Shown: positions 15,067 through 23,148 of the stretch, one piece after another
Layout of the letters: every line of letters begins with the position of its first letter
Position numbering within the stretch: the first letter of the stretch is position 1
Program-made: the position numbers and the translations under genes
Assembly: GCA_035540935.1 (NCBI GenBank)
Contig: DATLFS010000026.1
Location: 1 to 31,226, forward strand
Origin: DATLFS01 sp035540935
Lineage (GTDB): Bacteria > Actinomycetota > CADDZG01 > WHSQ01
Direction: 5' to 3'
DNA: 31,226 nucleotides
Notes under the pieces: model-generated
What the model saw: the letters and a program-made list of their open reading frames with translations, nothing else
Databases searched by the model: none
What the model was told of the DNA's origin: nothing

Positions 15067-16203
15067 GTGAAGAAACTGGCAGGCGTTATCGCCGGGGTGA
15101 TGATGATCGGGGGCGCGGCCGTGGCTCAGGCGGGGCCGGCGCAGGTGCTGCCCAACGGCCCCGGACCCGGCGGAGTGACCTCGGACAACATCGAGTGGAT
15201 CAAGAACATCGGGATCTCGGTGGATGCCGTGGGCGGTCGCCTGGTCGGCGACTACTTCTACACGAACGACCAGCACAAGATGATGATCCTCGATGTCTCC
15301 GACCCGTTGAACCCGGTGATGACGGACTTCGAGCTGTTCCCGCAAGAGGTGCTCTTCTCCCGCGAGGACCTCGACACGAACGGCAAGATCATGGTGCTGC
15401 CGCAGACCGGCTTCGGCCTTCACATCCTCGACGTCGAGGACAAGTCGAACATCGTGCGGCTCGCCACCGTCACCGGCAACCAGCACACGCAGTCGTGCAT
15501 CCTCGATTGCACCTGGGCCTACGGCTCGGACGGCAACATCCACGACCTGCGCGACCCTTCGAACCCGGTCCTCATGAAGGAGAAGTGGGGAGAGGGCAAG
15601 CCGACCGGCGGCGGCCACGACGTCACCGAGGTCTCCAAGGGCATGGTGCTGACGGCCACCCAGCCGATGATGTTCATGGACGCCCGTAAGAACCCGCTCA
15701 ACCCGAAGCTGCTCGCGCTCGGCGCGAACGACGACGCCCGCTTCATCCATAGCGTCCTGTGGCCGCGCAAGGGCAAGGACAAGTTCATCCTTGCCGGCGG
15801 CGAGACCAACTTCCAGTTTCGCTGTAACGAGCGCAACGGCGCCTTCATGGTGTGGGACGCGTCGAAGTGGAAGCGGACGCGAACCTTCACGATGCTCGAC
15901 GAGTACCGCATGACCAACGGGACGTTCGTCGACGGTAGCCCCGCGGTGAACGCGGCGGGCTGTTCGTCGCACTGGCTCGAGGCGCATCCGAGATTCAAGA
16001 ACGGCGGTCTCGTCGCCGCCGCCTTCTTCGAGCACGGCACGCGGCTGATCAACGTCACGAAGAAGGGCAAGATCAAAGAGGTCGGCTACTTCATGCCGTG
16101 GGGCGGCTCGACCGGCGCGGTCTACTGGATCACCGACGAGATCCTCTACGCGATCGACTACACCCGCGGCATCGACATCCTGCGCTACACCGGAGACAAG
16201 TGA
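15067..16203 (+). CDS. Secreted LVIVD-repeat (beta-propeller-like) protein
   Basis: A 378-residue protein with a signal peptide (LAGVIAGVMMIGGAAVAQAG). Repeats of the form YFYTNDQHKMMILDVSDPLNP, FGLHILDVEDKSNIVRLATV, IHDLRDPSNPVL and GIDILRY match LVIVD repeats, which build a propeller in extracellular or wall proteins. Other segments (HTQSCILDCTWAYG; FRCNERNGAF; AAGCSSHWLEAHP) add cysteines for disulfides and histidines that could bind metal. Function is unknown; adhesion or binding is the usual guess. GTG 15067 is supported by GAGGAG at 15051-15056 and by the signal peptide; the open frame goes further upstream without protein-like sequence. The next gene's ATG overlaps its stop (TGATG), so at least these two are coupled. 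Confidence 0.82.
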   Translation: MKKLAGVIAGVMMIGGAAVAQAGPAQVLPNGPGPGGVTSDNIEWIKNIGISVDAVGGRLVGDYFYTNDQHKMMILDVSDPLNPVMTDFELFPQEVLFSREDLDTNGKIMVLPQTGFGLHILDVEDKSNIVRLATVTGNQHTQSCILDCTWAYGSDGNIHDLRDPSNPVLMKEKWGEGKPTGGGHDVTEVSKGMVLTATQPMMFMDARKNPLNPKLLALGANDDARFIHSVLWPRKGKDKFILAGGETNFQFRCNERNGAFMVWDASKWKRTRTFTMLDEYRMTNGTFVDGSPAVNAAGCSSHWLEAHPRFKNGGLVAAAFFEHGTRLINVTKKGKIKEVGYFMPWGGSTGAVYWITDEILYAIDYTRGIDILRYTGDK

Positions 16204-16895
16204 TGCGGCGCCTGATCGCGCTCGGTGCCGCGGCCGCACTTCTGGCCGCCGCGCCGGCGGCCACCGCGGCGAAGGCGCCGAAACCGGCGATGGTGTTCGA
16301 GGACCCGGCGGACGACGCCGGCAACCAAGGCACCGCCCTCCCCGGCGCAAGCGAGGGCGGGTTCGACCTCATCAAGGGCGAGATCGTCAAGAAGGGGAAG
16401 AACCTCGAGTTCGTCGTGACGCACAAGACGATGCCCTCGACCGGCACGCTGCCGGAGGGATTCCGCTTCCTGTGGCACTTCACCGTCGACGGCGAGGACT
16501 ACCGCTTCACCGCGAAGAGCGCCGACATCGGCAAGCCGGACGTCCTCGCGCAGTCCGGGACCGACCGGATCGGGCAAGTGGACACCGATGGGCACTTCCG
16601 TCTCGAGCAGTGCGTCGACGAGCCTCTGCCGGCGGTCCTGACGTTGATCAACTGCCGTCCCGTCGAATACCTCGAGGGCTCGTTCGACCCGGATGCGGCG
16701 TCGTTCACGATCGTCTTGCCGCTCGCGCTCGTCAAGGCGAAGAAGGGCACGTCGATCGGCGGCGCGGCCAGCGGCGCCGCCGCGAGCGGATGCCAGATCT
16801 GCTGGGTTCCACACTACGCGGAACGCTCGCTGACGCCGCACACGATCATCGACGCGGCCGCCATGTCGGTCGTCTACAAGGTTCCGAAGAAGTAG
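16203..16895 (+). CDS. Secreted protein of unknown family, paralog 1 of 3 (CxxCW motif)
   Basis: A 230-residue protein with a signal peptide (LIALGAAAALLAAAPAATAA). It is the most divergent of three tandem paralogs sharing one layout: an acidic start (VFEDPADDAGN), a beta-rich core with NLEFVVTHKTMP, FRFLWHFTVDGEDYRF and ADIGKPDV, a Cys pair (EQC..INC), an SF(D)P-A-A-SFTI strand and a C-terminal CQICWVPHYAERSL. It ends in KVPKK. I do not recognise the family. The pattern suggests an extracellular beta-sandwich held by disulfides, perhaps with a CxxC metal or disulfide site. The ATG overlaps the LVIVD stop, so the two proteins are probably made together and may form one complex. Confidence 0.8.
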   Translation: MRRLIALGAAAALLAAAPAATAAKAPKPAMVFEDPADDAGNQGTALPGASEGGFDLIKGEIVKKGKNLEFVVTHKTMPSTGTLPEGFRFLWHFTVDGEDYRFTAKSADIGKPDVLAQSGTDRIGQVDTDGHFRLEQCVDEPLPAVLTLINCRPVEYLEGSFDPDAASFTIVLPLALVKAKKGTSIGGAASGAAASGCQICWVPHYAERSLTPHTIIDAAAMSVVYKVPKK

Positions 16896-16917
16896 CACCG
16901 AGGCGAGGGGATAGCAG

Positions 16918-17601
16918 GTGGACGTTCGGAAGAAGATCGCACTGGCGCTGACGGGGGCTGCGCTCGTAGCCGCCTTGGCGCCGGCGGCCTCCGCAGGCAA
17001 ACCCAAGACGGTTTGGGAGGACGAAGAGGGTGACGCATTCCTCGGCGACGCGACGCTGGGCCCCGTGTTCGCGGGGGCCGGCCTCGATCTGACCGGGGGG
17101 ACGATCAGGCGCGACAAGGAGAATCTCGAATTCACGGTGACGCACGCGTCGATGCCGCCCAGTGGTTCGTTCCCCGAAGGTGCTCGCTTCCTGTGGAACA
17201 TCACTGTGGATGGAGAGCCGTTCCGGTTCACCGTGAAGAGCGTCGACCTGGGCAAACCCGACGTGGTCGCGGGTCAGACGACGGAACGAGTCGGCCGCGT
17301 CGACCTCCAGGGCCACTTCCGGCTCGAGGGGGAGTGCGTCACCGAGCCGGTGGGTTCCGTGAACGCGATCAACTGCCCGCCCCTCGCCTACCTCGACGGA
17401 GTCTTCGATCCGGCTGCGGCATCGTTCACGATCACGGTGCCGATGGAACTGATCGGAGCGAAGACGAAGTCGAAGATCGTCGGCGGCGGGGGCAACATCT
17501 GCAGCATCTGCTGGGTCTCGCACGTTGCAGAGCGTTCCCTCGATGCGACCATCGTCGATAGCGCGGCACAGACCACGACCTACAAGGTGCCCAAGAAGTA
17601 G
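16918..17601 (+). CDS. Secreted protein of unknown family, paralog 2 of 3 (CxxCW motif)
   Basis: A 227-residue protein with signal peptide (IALALTGAALVAALAPAASA). It shares long identical stretches with paralog 3 (VWEDEEGDAFLGDATL; GKPDVVAGQTTER; GHFRLEGEC) and the same C-terminal motif (CSICWVSHVAERSL, then KVPKK). The DxEEGDAxxGD run near the mature N-terminus could bind calcium, as Asp-rich loops in secreted beta-sandwiches often do. It lies 22 bp after paralog 1 with GAGGGGAT before the GTG start. DNA similarity to paralog 3 is high at the 5' end (17011 onward against 17709 onward), pointing to fairly recent duplication. No function can be assigned. Confidence 0.8.
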   Translation: MDVRKKIALALTGAALVAALAPAASAGKPKTVWEDEEGDAFLGDATLGPVFAGAGLDLTGGTIRRDKENLEFTVTHASMPPSGSFPEGARFLWNITVDGEPFRFTVKSVDLGKPDVVAGQTTERVGRVDLQGHFRLEGECVTEPVGSVNAINCPPLAYLDGVFDPAAASFTITVPMELIGAKTKSKIVGGGGNICSICWVSHVAERSLDATIVDSAAQTTTYKVPKK

Positions 17602-17624
17602 GGCTCGACAGAGGGGGCGGACGG

Positions 17625-18332
17625 ATGAGAAAGACGCTCGCGGCAGGATTGGTGGCCGGGCTGCTGGCGACGCTCGCGCCGGCGGCGGCAGCGGCGCCGA
17701 TGACGGTATGGGAGGACGAAGAGGGCGATGCGTTCCTCGGGGATGCCACGCTCGCGCCGGTCTTCGGAGGCGCCGGATTCGACCTCGCCTCGGGAAGCCT
17801 CGAGGTCAAGGACGGGAACCTCGAGTTCACGGTGGTACACGCGCAGATGCCTCCGTTCGGAAACGTCCCCGAAGCCGCCCGCTTCATCTGGGCCTTCAAC
17901 GTCGACGGCACCGACTACCGCATCACCGTGAAGCGCGCCGACATCGGAAAGCCGGACGTAGTGGCGGGACAGACGACCGAGCGGCTGGGCCGCGTCGACG
18001 TGAACGGGCACTTCCGGCTCGAGGGCGAATGCGCCACGGAAGCGGCCCCGGCCGTCTTCTCGTTCGTCAACTGCAAACCGCTCGGCTACTTCGAGGGGTC
18101 CTACGACACCGCGGCGAAAACCTTCGTCTTCCCGCTTCCACTGGACGCCGTCGGTGCGAAGCCGGGGTCGAAGGTGATAGCCGGCGGAGGCGACGCGATC
18201 GGCATCTGCGGCGTGTGCTGGGTGTCCCACTACGCGGAGCGCTCGCTGCAGGCCACGGTGATCGATCAGGACTCACAGGAGAAGTCGTTCACGATCCCCG
18301 GCGGGAAGAAAAAGAAGAAAAAGAAGAAGTAA
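17625..18332 (+). CDS. Secreted protein of unknown family, paralog 3 of 3, with poly-lysine tail
   Basis: A 235-residue protein with signal peptide (LAAGLVAGLLATLAPAAAAA). The core matches paralog 2: VWEDEEGDAF, FIWAFNVDGTDYRI, GQTTERLGRVDV, EGEC..VNC, and CGVCWVSHYAERSL near the C-terminus. Instead of KVPKK it ends PGGKKKKKKKK, eight lysines encoded by mixed AAG/AAA codons. Such a tail could bind teichoic-type polymers, phospholipid head groups or DNA, which is inference only. GAGGGGGCGG precedes the ATG. It is the last gene of the 15.07-18.33 kb cassette; the next gene has its own -10 immediately downstream. Confidence 0.8.
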   Translation: MRKTLAAGLVAGLLATLAPAAAAAPMTVWEDEEGDAFLGDATLAPVFGGAGFDLASGSLEVKDGNLEFTVVHAQMPPFGNVPEAARFIWAFNVDGTDYRITVKRADIGKPDVVAGQTTERLGRVDVNGHFRLEGECATEAAPAVFSFVNCKPLGYFEGSYDTAAKTFVFPLPLDAVGAKPGSKVIAGGGDAIGICGVCWVSHYAERSLQATVIDQDSQEKSFTIPGGKKKKKKKK

Positions 18333-18340
18333 CCGCCTGC

Positions 18341-18346
18341 TAGCGT
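18341..18346 (+). promoter_or_regulatory. Putative -10 element (TAGCGT) for leaderless LLM oxidoreductase mRNA
   Basis: TAGCGT ends 7 nt before the GTG at 18354, within the 21-bp gap after paralog 3. It suggests that the oxidoreductase begins a new transcript, separating the secreted cassette from the envelope cluster. Confidence 0.5.
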
Positions 18347-18353
18347 TGCGGCC

Positions 18354-19382
18354 GTGACGACGAAGATCTCGATCGGCCTCTTCACCGGGCAGATACCCGC
18401 AGGTTCAGAGAGAAGCTTCCACGAGGAATACCGCGACTATCTCGACCTCGTAACTCATGCCGAGACGGAGGGGCTCGACGGAGCGTGGGTCTCGGAGCAC
18501 CACGGGTCGGCCGACGGCTACCTGCCGTCGCTCCTCCCGATGCTCGCGGCGTTCGCCACGGTCACCGAGCGCATCGACCTCGGCACCGGCGTCGTGCTGG
18601 CGCCGTTCCATGATCCGCTCCGACTAGCGGAGGACTTCGCCGTCGTCGACCAGATATCCGGCGGCCGCGTGGTCGCCGGGCTAGGTGTCGGCTGGAGAGA
18701 CGAGGAGTTCCGCATGTTCGGCGTTCCCCAGAAGGAGCGGGTACGCCGCATCGTCGAGACGACCGAGGTCATGAGACGCGCCTGGAGCGGAGAACGTTTC
18801 AGCTTCGACGGCAGGCACCACACCTACCGCGACGTAGCGGTGACGCCGAAGCCGGCACGCCCGATCCCGATCCTCATCGGCGGCTTCGTAGACGACGCGA
18901 TCCGGCGCGCCGGGCGGATCGGCGATGGATACATCTCTTCGCGCGCCGCGCCCGAGCGCGTCCGGGAGGCCTTTGCCCTCGCGGCACGGGAACGGGCCGC
19001 GGCGGGGAGGGAGGGCCCGCCGATCGTCGCCGTCCTCCAGAACGCGTGGGTGACGGAGGATCCTGAGGGCGACTGGGAGATGGTGCGCGACGGCATAGGG
19101 CATCAGCTGGGCGTGTACGCGGGCTGGCGCTCCGGCACGGACGTGCCGGGCGCATCGCTCGAGGTGATGCCGCCGGACGAGGAGACGATCCGCCGGACGA
19201 CCGCCTATGGGACGCCCGACGAAGTGACGACATACCTAGAGCCGATCGTGGACGCGCTGCGCGATTACCCCGAAGGCCATCTGATCCTGCGCCTTCACTA
19301 TCCGGGGATGCCCGCGGCTCCGGCGAAGCGAGCGATCTCCCTGCTCGCCCGCGAGGTCGCGCCGCGACTGCGCGAGCGCTGA
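18354..19382 (+). CDS. LLM class flavin-dependent oxidoreductase (luciferase-like, possibly F420-dependent)
   Basis: A 342-residue TIM-barrel enzyme of the bacterial luciferase-like family. Typical elements are GLDGAWVSEHHGS near the N-terminus, LGTGVVLAPFHDPLRLAEDFAVVDQISGGR, GLGVGWRDEEF, PKPARPIPILIGG and AIRRAGRIGDGYI. Family members use FMN or F420 to oxidise or reduce small molecules. In actinobacteria many are F420-dependent, but the cofactor cannot be read from sequence by eye and the substrate is unknown. The GTG start is backed by a TANNNT element 7 bases upstream. The DUF4012 gene starts 1 bp after its stop, so it may be the first gene of the envelope operon without sharing its function. 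Confidence 0.87.
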   Translation: MTTKISIGLFTGQIPAGSERSFHEEYRDYLDLVTHAETEGLDGAWVSEHHGSADGYLPSLLPMLAAFATVTERIDLGTGVVLAPFHDPLRLAEDFAVVDQISGGRVVAGLGVGWRDEEFRMFGVPQKERVRRIVETTEVMRRAWSGERFSFDGRHHTYRDVAVTPKPARPIPILIGGFVDDAIRRAGRIGDGYISSRAAPERVREAFALAARERAAAGREGPPIVAVLQNAWVTEDPEGDWEMVRDGIGHQLGVYAGWRSGTDVPGASLEVMPPDEETIRRTTAYGTPDEVTTYLEPIVDALRDYPEGHLILRLHYPGMPAAPAKRAISLLAREVAPRLRER

Positions 19383-19383
19383 C

Positions 19384-21348
19384 GTGAACCGTTCATCCGG
19401 CGCGCCGTCCGCGGGGATCGTCGGAGCCGCCGCGTTCGTCGCGTGTCTCGTCGGCGTACTGCTGTGGCTCGCGATGGTGCTGGCTCCGTACCGCGTCGCC
19501 ACCGGCGTGTTGACCTCCGCCTCCAGCCTCGAACGCGCCGAGCGGCGACTGTCGGCCGGAAAGGTACGCGAGGCGCGTTTCGAAACGCTTCGCGGCGTCG
19601 CCGCGGCGGAGCGGGCACGCCGCGGGCTCGACCTCGGCGGGCCGCTTCTCGACCTCGTCTCGTTCGTCCCTCGCGCCGGTGCCGCGCTCGAGGAAGTGCC
19701 GCACGTCGTACGCGCCGCGGAGCTGTCGGCTCGCGCCGCGCGGGGCGCGCTCACCGTCGCCGACGAGGCGCTTCGCGGTGGGCTCGTTCGGAAGGATCCC
19801 GACGACCCCGAAGGGTCGATCGTCGATCTCAACCGGCTCCGGCACATCGGAGACGTCGTGTCGGACGTCCGCACGACGATCGCCGCGGCGCGCCGTGAGC
19901 TGGAGGCGATCGACCTCAAGGTGCTCCCCCGGCGCGCCGCTCCAAGGATCCGCGAGGGCATCGAGAAAGCGGAGGCCGCCGACGCCCGGCTCGCGGACGC
20001 GGAGGCCGGCTTTGCCGTCTTGCCGGCCATCATGGGCGCCGAGGGTCCGCGGACCTACCTGATCGGCTTTCAGAACCCGTCGGAGCAGCGAGGCACCGGG
20101 GGCTCGATCCTGCAGTTCTCGACCCTCGAGATGGACGGCGGGCGGCTGACGCTCGGAGAGGAACGCACCGATAAGGACGCCGCGATGACGGTCTACGAGA
20201 TCGATCAGAACCGCCGTCAGTACGACATCCCGCTGCCGGACGACGCCTTCTACGTGCGCTCGATCCCGGACGCGCAGCGGTTCGGCAACTCCAACTGGTC
20301 GCCCGACTGGCCGACCTCGGCGCAGCTGATGATCGCCTACGCGGAGGCGGCGGAGGCGGCTAACCCCGGTCGTATAGAGGTCCCGGAGTTCGACGGCTTC
20401 ATCGTCGTCGATCCGGTCGCGGTCGAGAAGATGATGGCCGGCATCGGCCCCTTCCGCGCCGCCGGCCACCGCGTCACCGCGGGGAACATCCGGCACCTCA
20501 CCCTGTACCGCGCCTACGGCCTCTACCCCGTCGTCAAGATCCGGCGCGCCGTCCTCCGAAAGGTCGTACAGGGGTTCGTGCGTAAGGCGATCAATCCGCC
20601 GCAGCCGTCGGAGCTCGCCGCCGGGATGGGCGAGGCGCTGGCGCAGAAGCACATCCAGATCTGGATGGAGGAGGCCGCCGAGCAAGCGTACGTCGAGAGG
20701 ATGGAGTGGGACGGCGCCATCAAGTCCGCCCGCAACTCCGACTACTTCTATCTCGTCGAGCAGAACGTCGGCGGGAACAAGCTCGACTACTTCTCGCGCC
20801 ACACGACCTCGCTCGACATCTCGTTCGACGGCAGCGACTCGGTGGTGAGCGCGGAGGCGGCGGTGGAGAACCGCGTCTTCAGCCCACAGCCGCGCTGGAT
20901 CATGGGTGATTCGGGGCCGTTCCACAAACCGATGCTCAACGTCTACGTTCCGGGTGACGCGGTGGTCACGCATGCCGAGACCACGGCCCCCAGAGACGAC
21001 ACGCCTCCTCCCGCGGTGTGGCCGGCAGAGGGGGTTCCGGCGGAGAACCACGAGGCGGGGAAGAAGGTATGGTCGGCCACGCTCGTCGTGCCGCCGCACG
21101 AGGAAGGCGCGCTGCGCCTCGAGTACCGCGTGCCCGGCGTCGTGCGAACCACCGGCGACCGCTCCAGCTACCGGCTCGTCGTGCAGCATCAGCCGCGGGT
21201 GGACCCGGAACAGCTGGTGGTGCGCATCCGTCTCCCCGACGGCGCTCGCGGCGTCCGGGCGAAGGGGTGGGAACGGCGCGGCGAAATGCTGGTGTACGAC
21301 GAGCCGTTGACGACGGATATCGCACTGGAGGTGTCGTGGCGAAGCTGA
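19384..21348 (+). CDS. DUF4012 domain-containing membrane-anchored envelope protein
   Basis: A 654-residue protein with one N-terminal transmembrane helix (about 10-35, AAAFVACLVGVLLWLAMVLA), a helical region (about 45-205) and then the DUF4012 core. The core is marked by RTYLIGFQNPSEQRGTGG (223-240), SNWSPDWPTSAQLM and VDPVAVEKMMAGIGPF. DUF4012 proteins face the outside and recur in exopolysaccharide and wall-polymer loci of Gram-positives. Their biochemistry is not settled; a link to polymer attachment or assembly is inferred from context. The last 150 residues look like a beta-rich domain. GTG 19384 follows the previous stop by 1 bp, and the nucleotidyltransferase start overlaps its 3' end by 13 bp. 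Confidence 0.85.
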   Translation: MNRSSGAPSAGIVGAAAFVACLVGVLLWLAMVLAPYRVATGVLTSASSLERAERRLSAGKVREARFETLRGVAAAERARRGLDLGGPLLDLVSFVPRAGAALEEVPHVVRAAELSARAARGALTVADEALRGGLVRKDPDDPEGSIVDLNRLRHIGDVVSDVRTTIAAARRELEAIDLKVLPRRAAPRIREGIEKAEAADARLADAEAGFAVLPAIMGAEGPRTYLIGFQNPSEQRGTGGSILQFSTLEMDGGRLTLGEERTDKDAAMTVYEIDQNRRQYDIPLPDDAFYVRSIPDAQRFGNSNWSPDWPTSAQLMIAYAEAAEAANPGRIEVPEFDGFIVVDPVAVEKMMAGIGPFRAAGHRVTAGNIRHLTLYRAYGLYPVVKIRRAVLRKVVQGFVRKAINPPQPSELAAGMGEALAQKHIQIWMEEAAEQAYVERMEWDGAIKSARNSDYFYLVEQNVGGNKLDYFSRHTTSLDISFDGSDSVVSAEAAVENRVFSPQPRWIMGDSGPFHKPMLNVYVPGDAVVTHAETTAPRDDTPPPAVWPAEGVPAENHEAGKKVWSATLVVPPHEEGALRLEYRVPGVVRTTGDRSSYRLVVQHQPRVDPEQLVVRIRLPDGARGVRAKGWERRGEMLVYDEPLTTDIALEVSWRS

Positions 21349-22085
21349 GGGCGGCCGTGCTCGCGGCGGGTCGAGGTGTTCGGATGGGCGGCAACGAGGT
21401 GAAATCGTTGGTGCCGCTGGGCGACGGGGAGCCTCTGATGGCGCACATCCTCCGCGGCCTCAAGGAGAGCGGCGTCGAGGACGTGCTCGTCGTGACGGGG
21501 TTCCGCCCCGATGAGGTGCAGCGTTTCTGCAACGAGCGCGGCGAGGGGCTGTCGTTCACCTATGTCTTCAACGCGCGCTATGCGTCGTGGGGCAACTTCC
21601 ATTCGCTGCGGCTCGCTCTCGACCAGTCGCCCGGCTATGACGTCCTGGTTGTGAACTCGGACGTGGTGGTGGATCCCGGCGTCTACGGCAGAGCGGCGGG
21701 CTCGCCCGGCGAACTCGTCCTCGCCGTGCAACGGCGGCACCGCCTCGACGAGGAGGACATGAAGGTCGAGCTCTCTGGCCGGCGCGTGGTGGCGATCGGC
21801 AAGCATCTGAAGATCGCCCGCAGTCACGGTGAGTTCACCGGGATCTCGCTGATCAGACCGGAGGCGGCGTTGCTCTATCAGGACGCCTGCACGCGCCGCC
21901 AGTGGAGCGCCCACACCGACGCCTACTACGAGGACGTGTACGCCGACATCCTGGACGGGGTCCGCGCGCGGGCGGTCGAAGTGGGCCACGATGAATACGC
22001 CGAGGTCGACACCCCGCAGGACGTGCCCGCGGCGGAAGCCGTCGCGCGGCGGTTCTATCGCGGCGCCACCGTTGTTTCGGGCTAG
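21336..22085 (+). CDS. Nucleotidyltransferase (LicC / inositol-phosphate cytidylyltransferase-like)
   Basis: A 249-residue NTP transferase. It opens with LRAAVLAAGRGVRMGG, the LAAGxGxRM nucleotide-binding loop, and continues with KSLVPLGDGEPLMAHILRGL and the acidic metal site near VLVVNSDVVVD. The FNARYASWGNFHSLRLAL segment resembles the N-x-SL region of LicC and inositol-phosphate cytidylyltransferases rather than sugar-1-phosphate enzymes. It should transfer CMP (less likely another NMP) to a small phosphate ester. The next gene makes glycerol-1-phosphate, an attractive substrate, but that pairing is inference. GTG 21336 is chosen because GGAGG lies just upstream and the conserved N-terminus begins there. 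Confidence 0.82.
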   Translation: MAKLRAAVLAAGRGVRMGGNEVKSLVPLGDGEPLMAHILRGLKESGVEDVLVVTGFRPDEVQRFCNERGEGLSFTYVFNARYASWGNFHSLRLALDQSPGYDVLVVNSDVVVDPGVYGRAAGSPGELVLAVQRRHRLDEEDMKVELSGRRVVAIGKHLKIARSHGEFTGISLIRPEAALLYQDACTRRQWSAHTDAYYEDVYADILDGVRARAVEVGHDEYAEVDTPQDVPAAEAVARRFYRGATVVSG

Positions 22086-22087
22086 CG

Positions 22088-23119
22088 GTGGAGTTCCCCC
22101 AGGTCTTCGTCTACAACGGCGAAGACGAACAGGGTGCGGCGGCCGAGCTCGGCCGGGTCGTCGCGGCGGTCGGCGGGACCAACCCGCTGGTGATCACCTC
22201 CGAGCGGGGCCTTCCTCTCACGGACGACGTCCCAGGCGCGAAACGGTCGTCGCCTCCGCCGGACGCGGGCAAGGAGTGGGCCAGCACGCTGGGCGGCGAG
22301 ATCCGTCGCGCGGCCGCGGACCTCGTCGTGGCGATCGGCGGCGGCCGGACGCTCGACATCGCGAAGCTGGCCGCCGCCCGCGCCGGCGTCACCGTCATCA
22401 CCGTGCCTACGCAGCTCTCTCACGACGGCCTCTGCTCCCCCGTCGCGGTCGTTCCGGGCGGCGACGGCAAGACCGAGAGCCTCGGGGCGATCGCTCCGCG
22501 CGCCGTCTTCCTGTCGCTCCCGACATTGCTCGCCGCGCCCCTCGACTCGGTTCGCGCGGGCATCGGCGACCTCCTCGCCAACCCGCTCGCTCTCCGAGAC
22601 TGGGCGCTCGCCGCGGAGCACGGGTTGACGGAGGTCGACCGGCGCGCGTGGGATATGTCGGCCCAAGCGTTCGATCTCGTAGAGCCGTACCTAGACGAAG
22701 ATCCGGCCGTCCTGGCGCGCCGCCCGGAGTTCCACCTGACGCTCGCGGACGCACTCGTGCTCTCCGGTATGGCGATGATCGTCGCGGGGTCGTCGCGACC
22801 GGCGTCCGGGGCCGAGCACGAGATCTCGCACGCGATCGACGAGCTGTACGGAGGACGCGCCCTGCACGGCGCGCAGGTCGCGTTCGGCTGCATCGTCTCC
22901 GTAGCGCTCTACGGAGACGACACCAGCGCGTTCCGCGCGAGGCTTCGACGCCTGGGGCTGCCGGACGATCCCGCCGCGCTCGACCTCACCCACGAGGACA
23001 TGGTCAAGGTGCTGCTCACCGCTCCCGACACGCGGCCGGGACGTTTCACGATCCTCGAAGATGCGGCTCTCGACGATGCCGGCGCGCGCGCCGTCGTCGC
23101 TTCCATCTGGTCCGACTGA
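22088..23119 (+). CDS. egsA: sn-Glycerol-1-phosphate dehydrogenase (AraM/EgsA family)
   Basis: A 343-residue iron/zinc alcohol dehydrogenase-fold protein matching glycerol-1-phosphate dehydrogenase. Visible motifs are AIGGGRTLDIAK (82-93), VPTQLSHDGLCSP (106-118), AGIGDLLANPLALRDW with metal-ligand D161, SGAEHEISHAID with H244, and ALHGAQVA with H260. The family reduces dihydroxyacetone phosphate to sn-glycerol-1-phosphate, the stereoisomer used in archaeal lipids. Bacterial AraM in Bacillus does the same with nickel. No prenyltransferase of the PcrB type is in the window; instead a nucleotidyltransferase lies directly upstream. GTG 22088 starts 2 bp after the preceding stop, so the genes are translationally linked. 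Confidence 0.85.
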   Translation: MEFPQVFVYNGEDEQGAAAELGRVVAAVGGTNPLVITSERGLPLTDDVPGAKRSSPPPDAGKEWASTLGGEIRRAAADLVVAIGGGRTLDIAKLAAARAGVTVITVPTQLSHDGLCSPVAVVPGGDGKTESLGAIAPRAVFLSLPTLLAAPLDSVRAGIGDLLANPLALRDWALAAEHGLTEVDRRAWDMSAQAFDLVEPYLDEDPAVLARRPEFHLTLADALVLSGMAMIVAGSSRPASGAEHEISHAIDELYGGRALHGAQVAFGCIVSVALYGDDTSAFRARLRRLGLPDDPAALDLTHEDMVKVLLTAPDTRPGRFTILEDAALDDAGARAVVASIWSD

Positions 23120-23136
23120 GGACGCGCTCGCTCCGG

Positions 23137-23142
23137 TAGCCT
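23137..23142 (+). promoter_or_regulatory. Putative -10 element (TAGCCT) deciding the start of the next gene
   Basis: TAGCCT ends 3 nt before the first ATG (23146) and 6 nt before the second (23149). The spacing used elsewhere in the window favours the second. Confidence 0.45.
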
Positions 23143-23148
23143 CGCATG

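Noticed and set aside
18300..18332. A-rich AAG/AAA run as a programmed frameshift site
   Set aside because: It encodes an in-frame Lys tail ending in TAA, with no downstream structure or alternative frame worth reaching.
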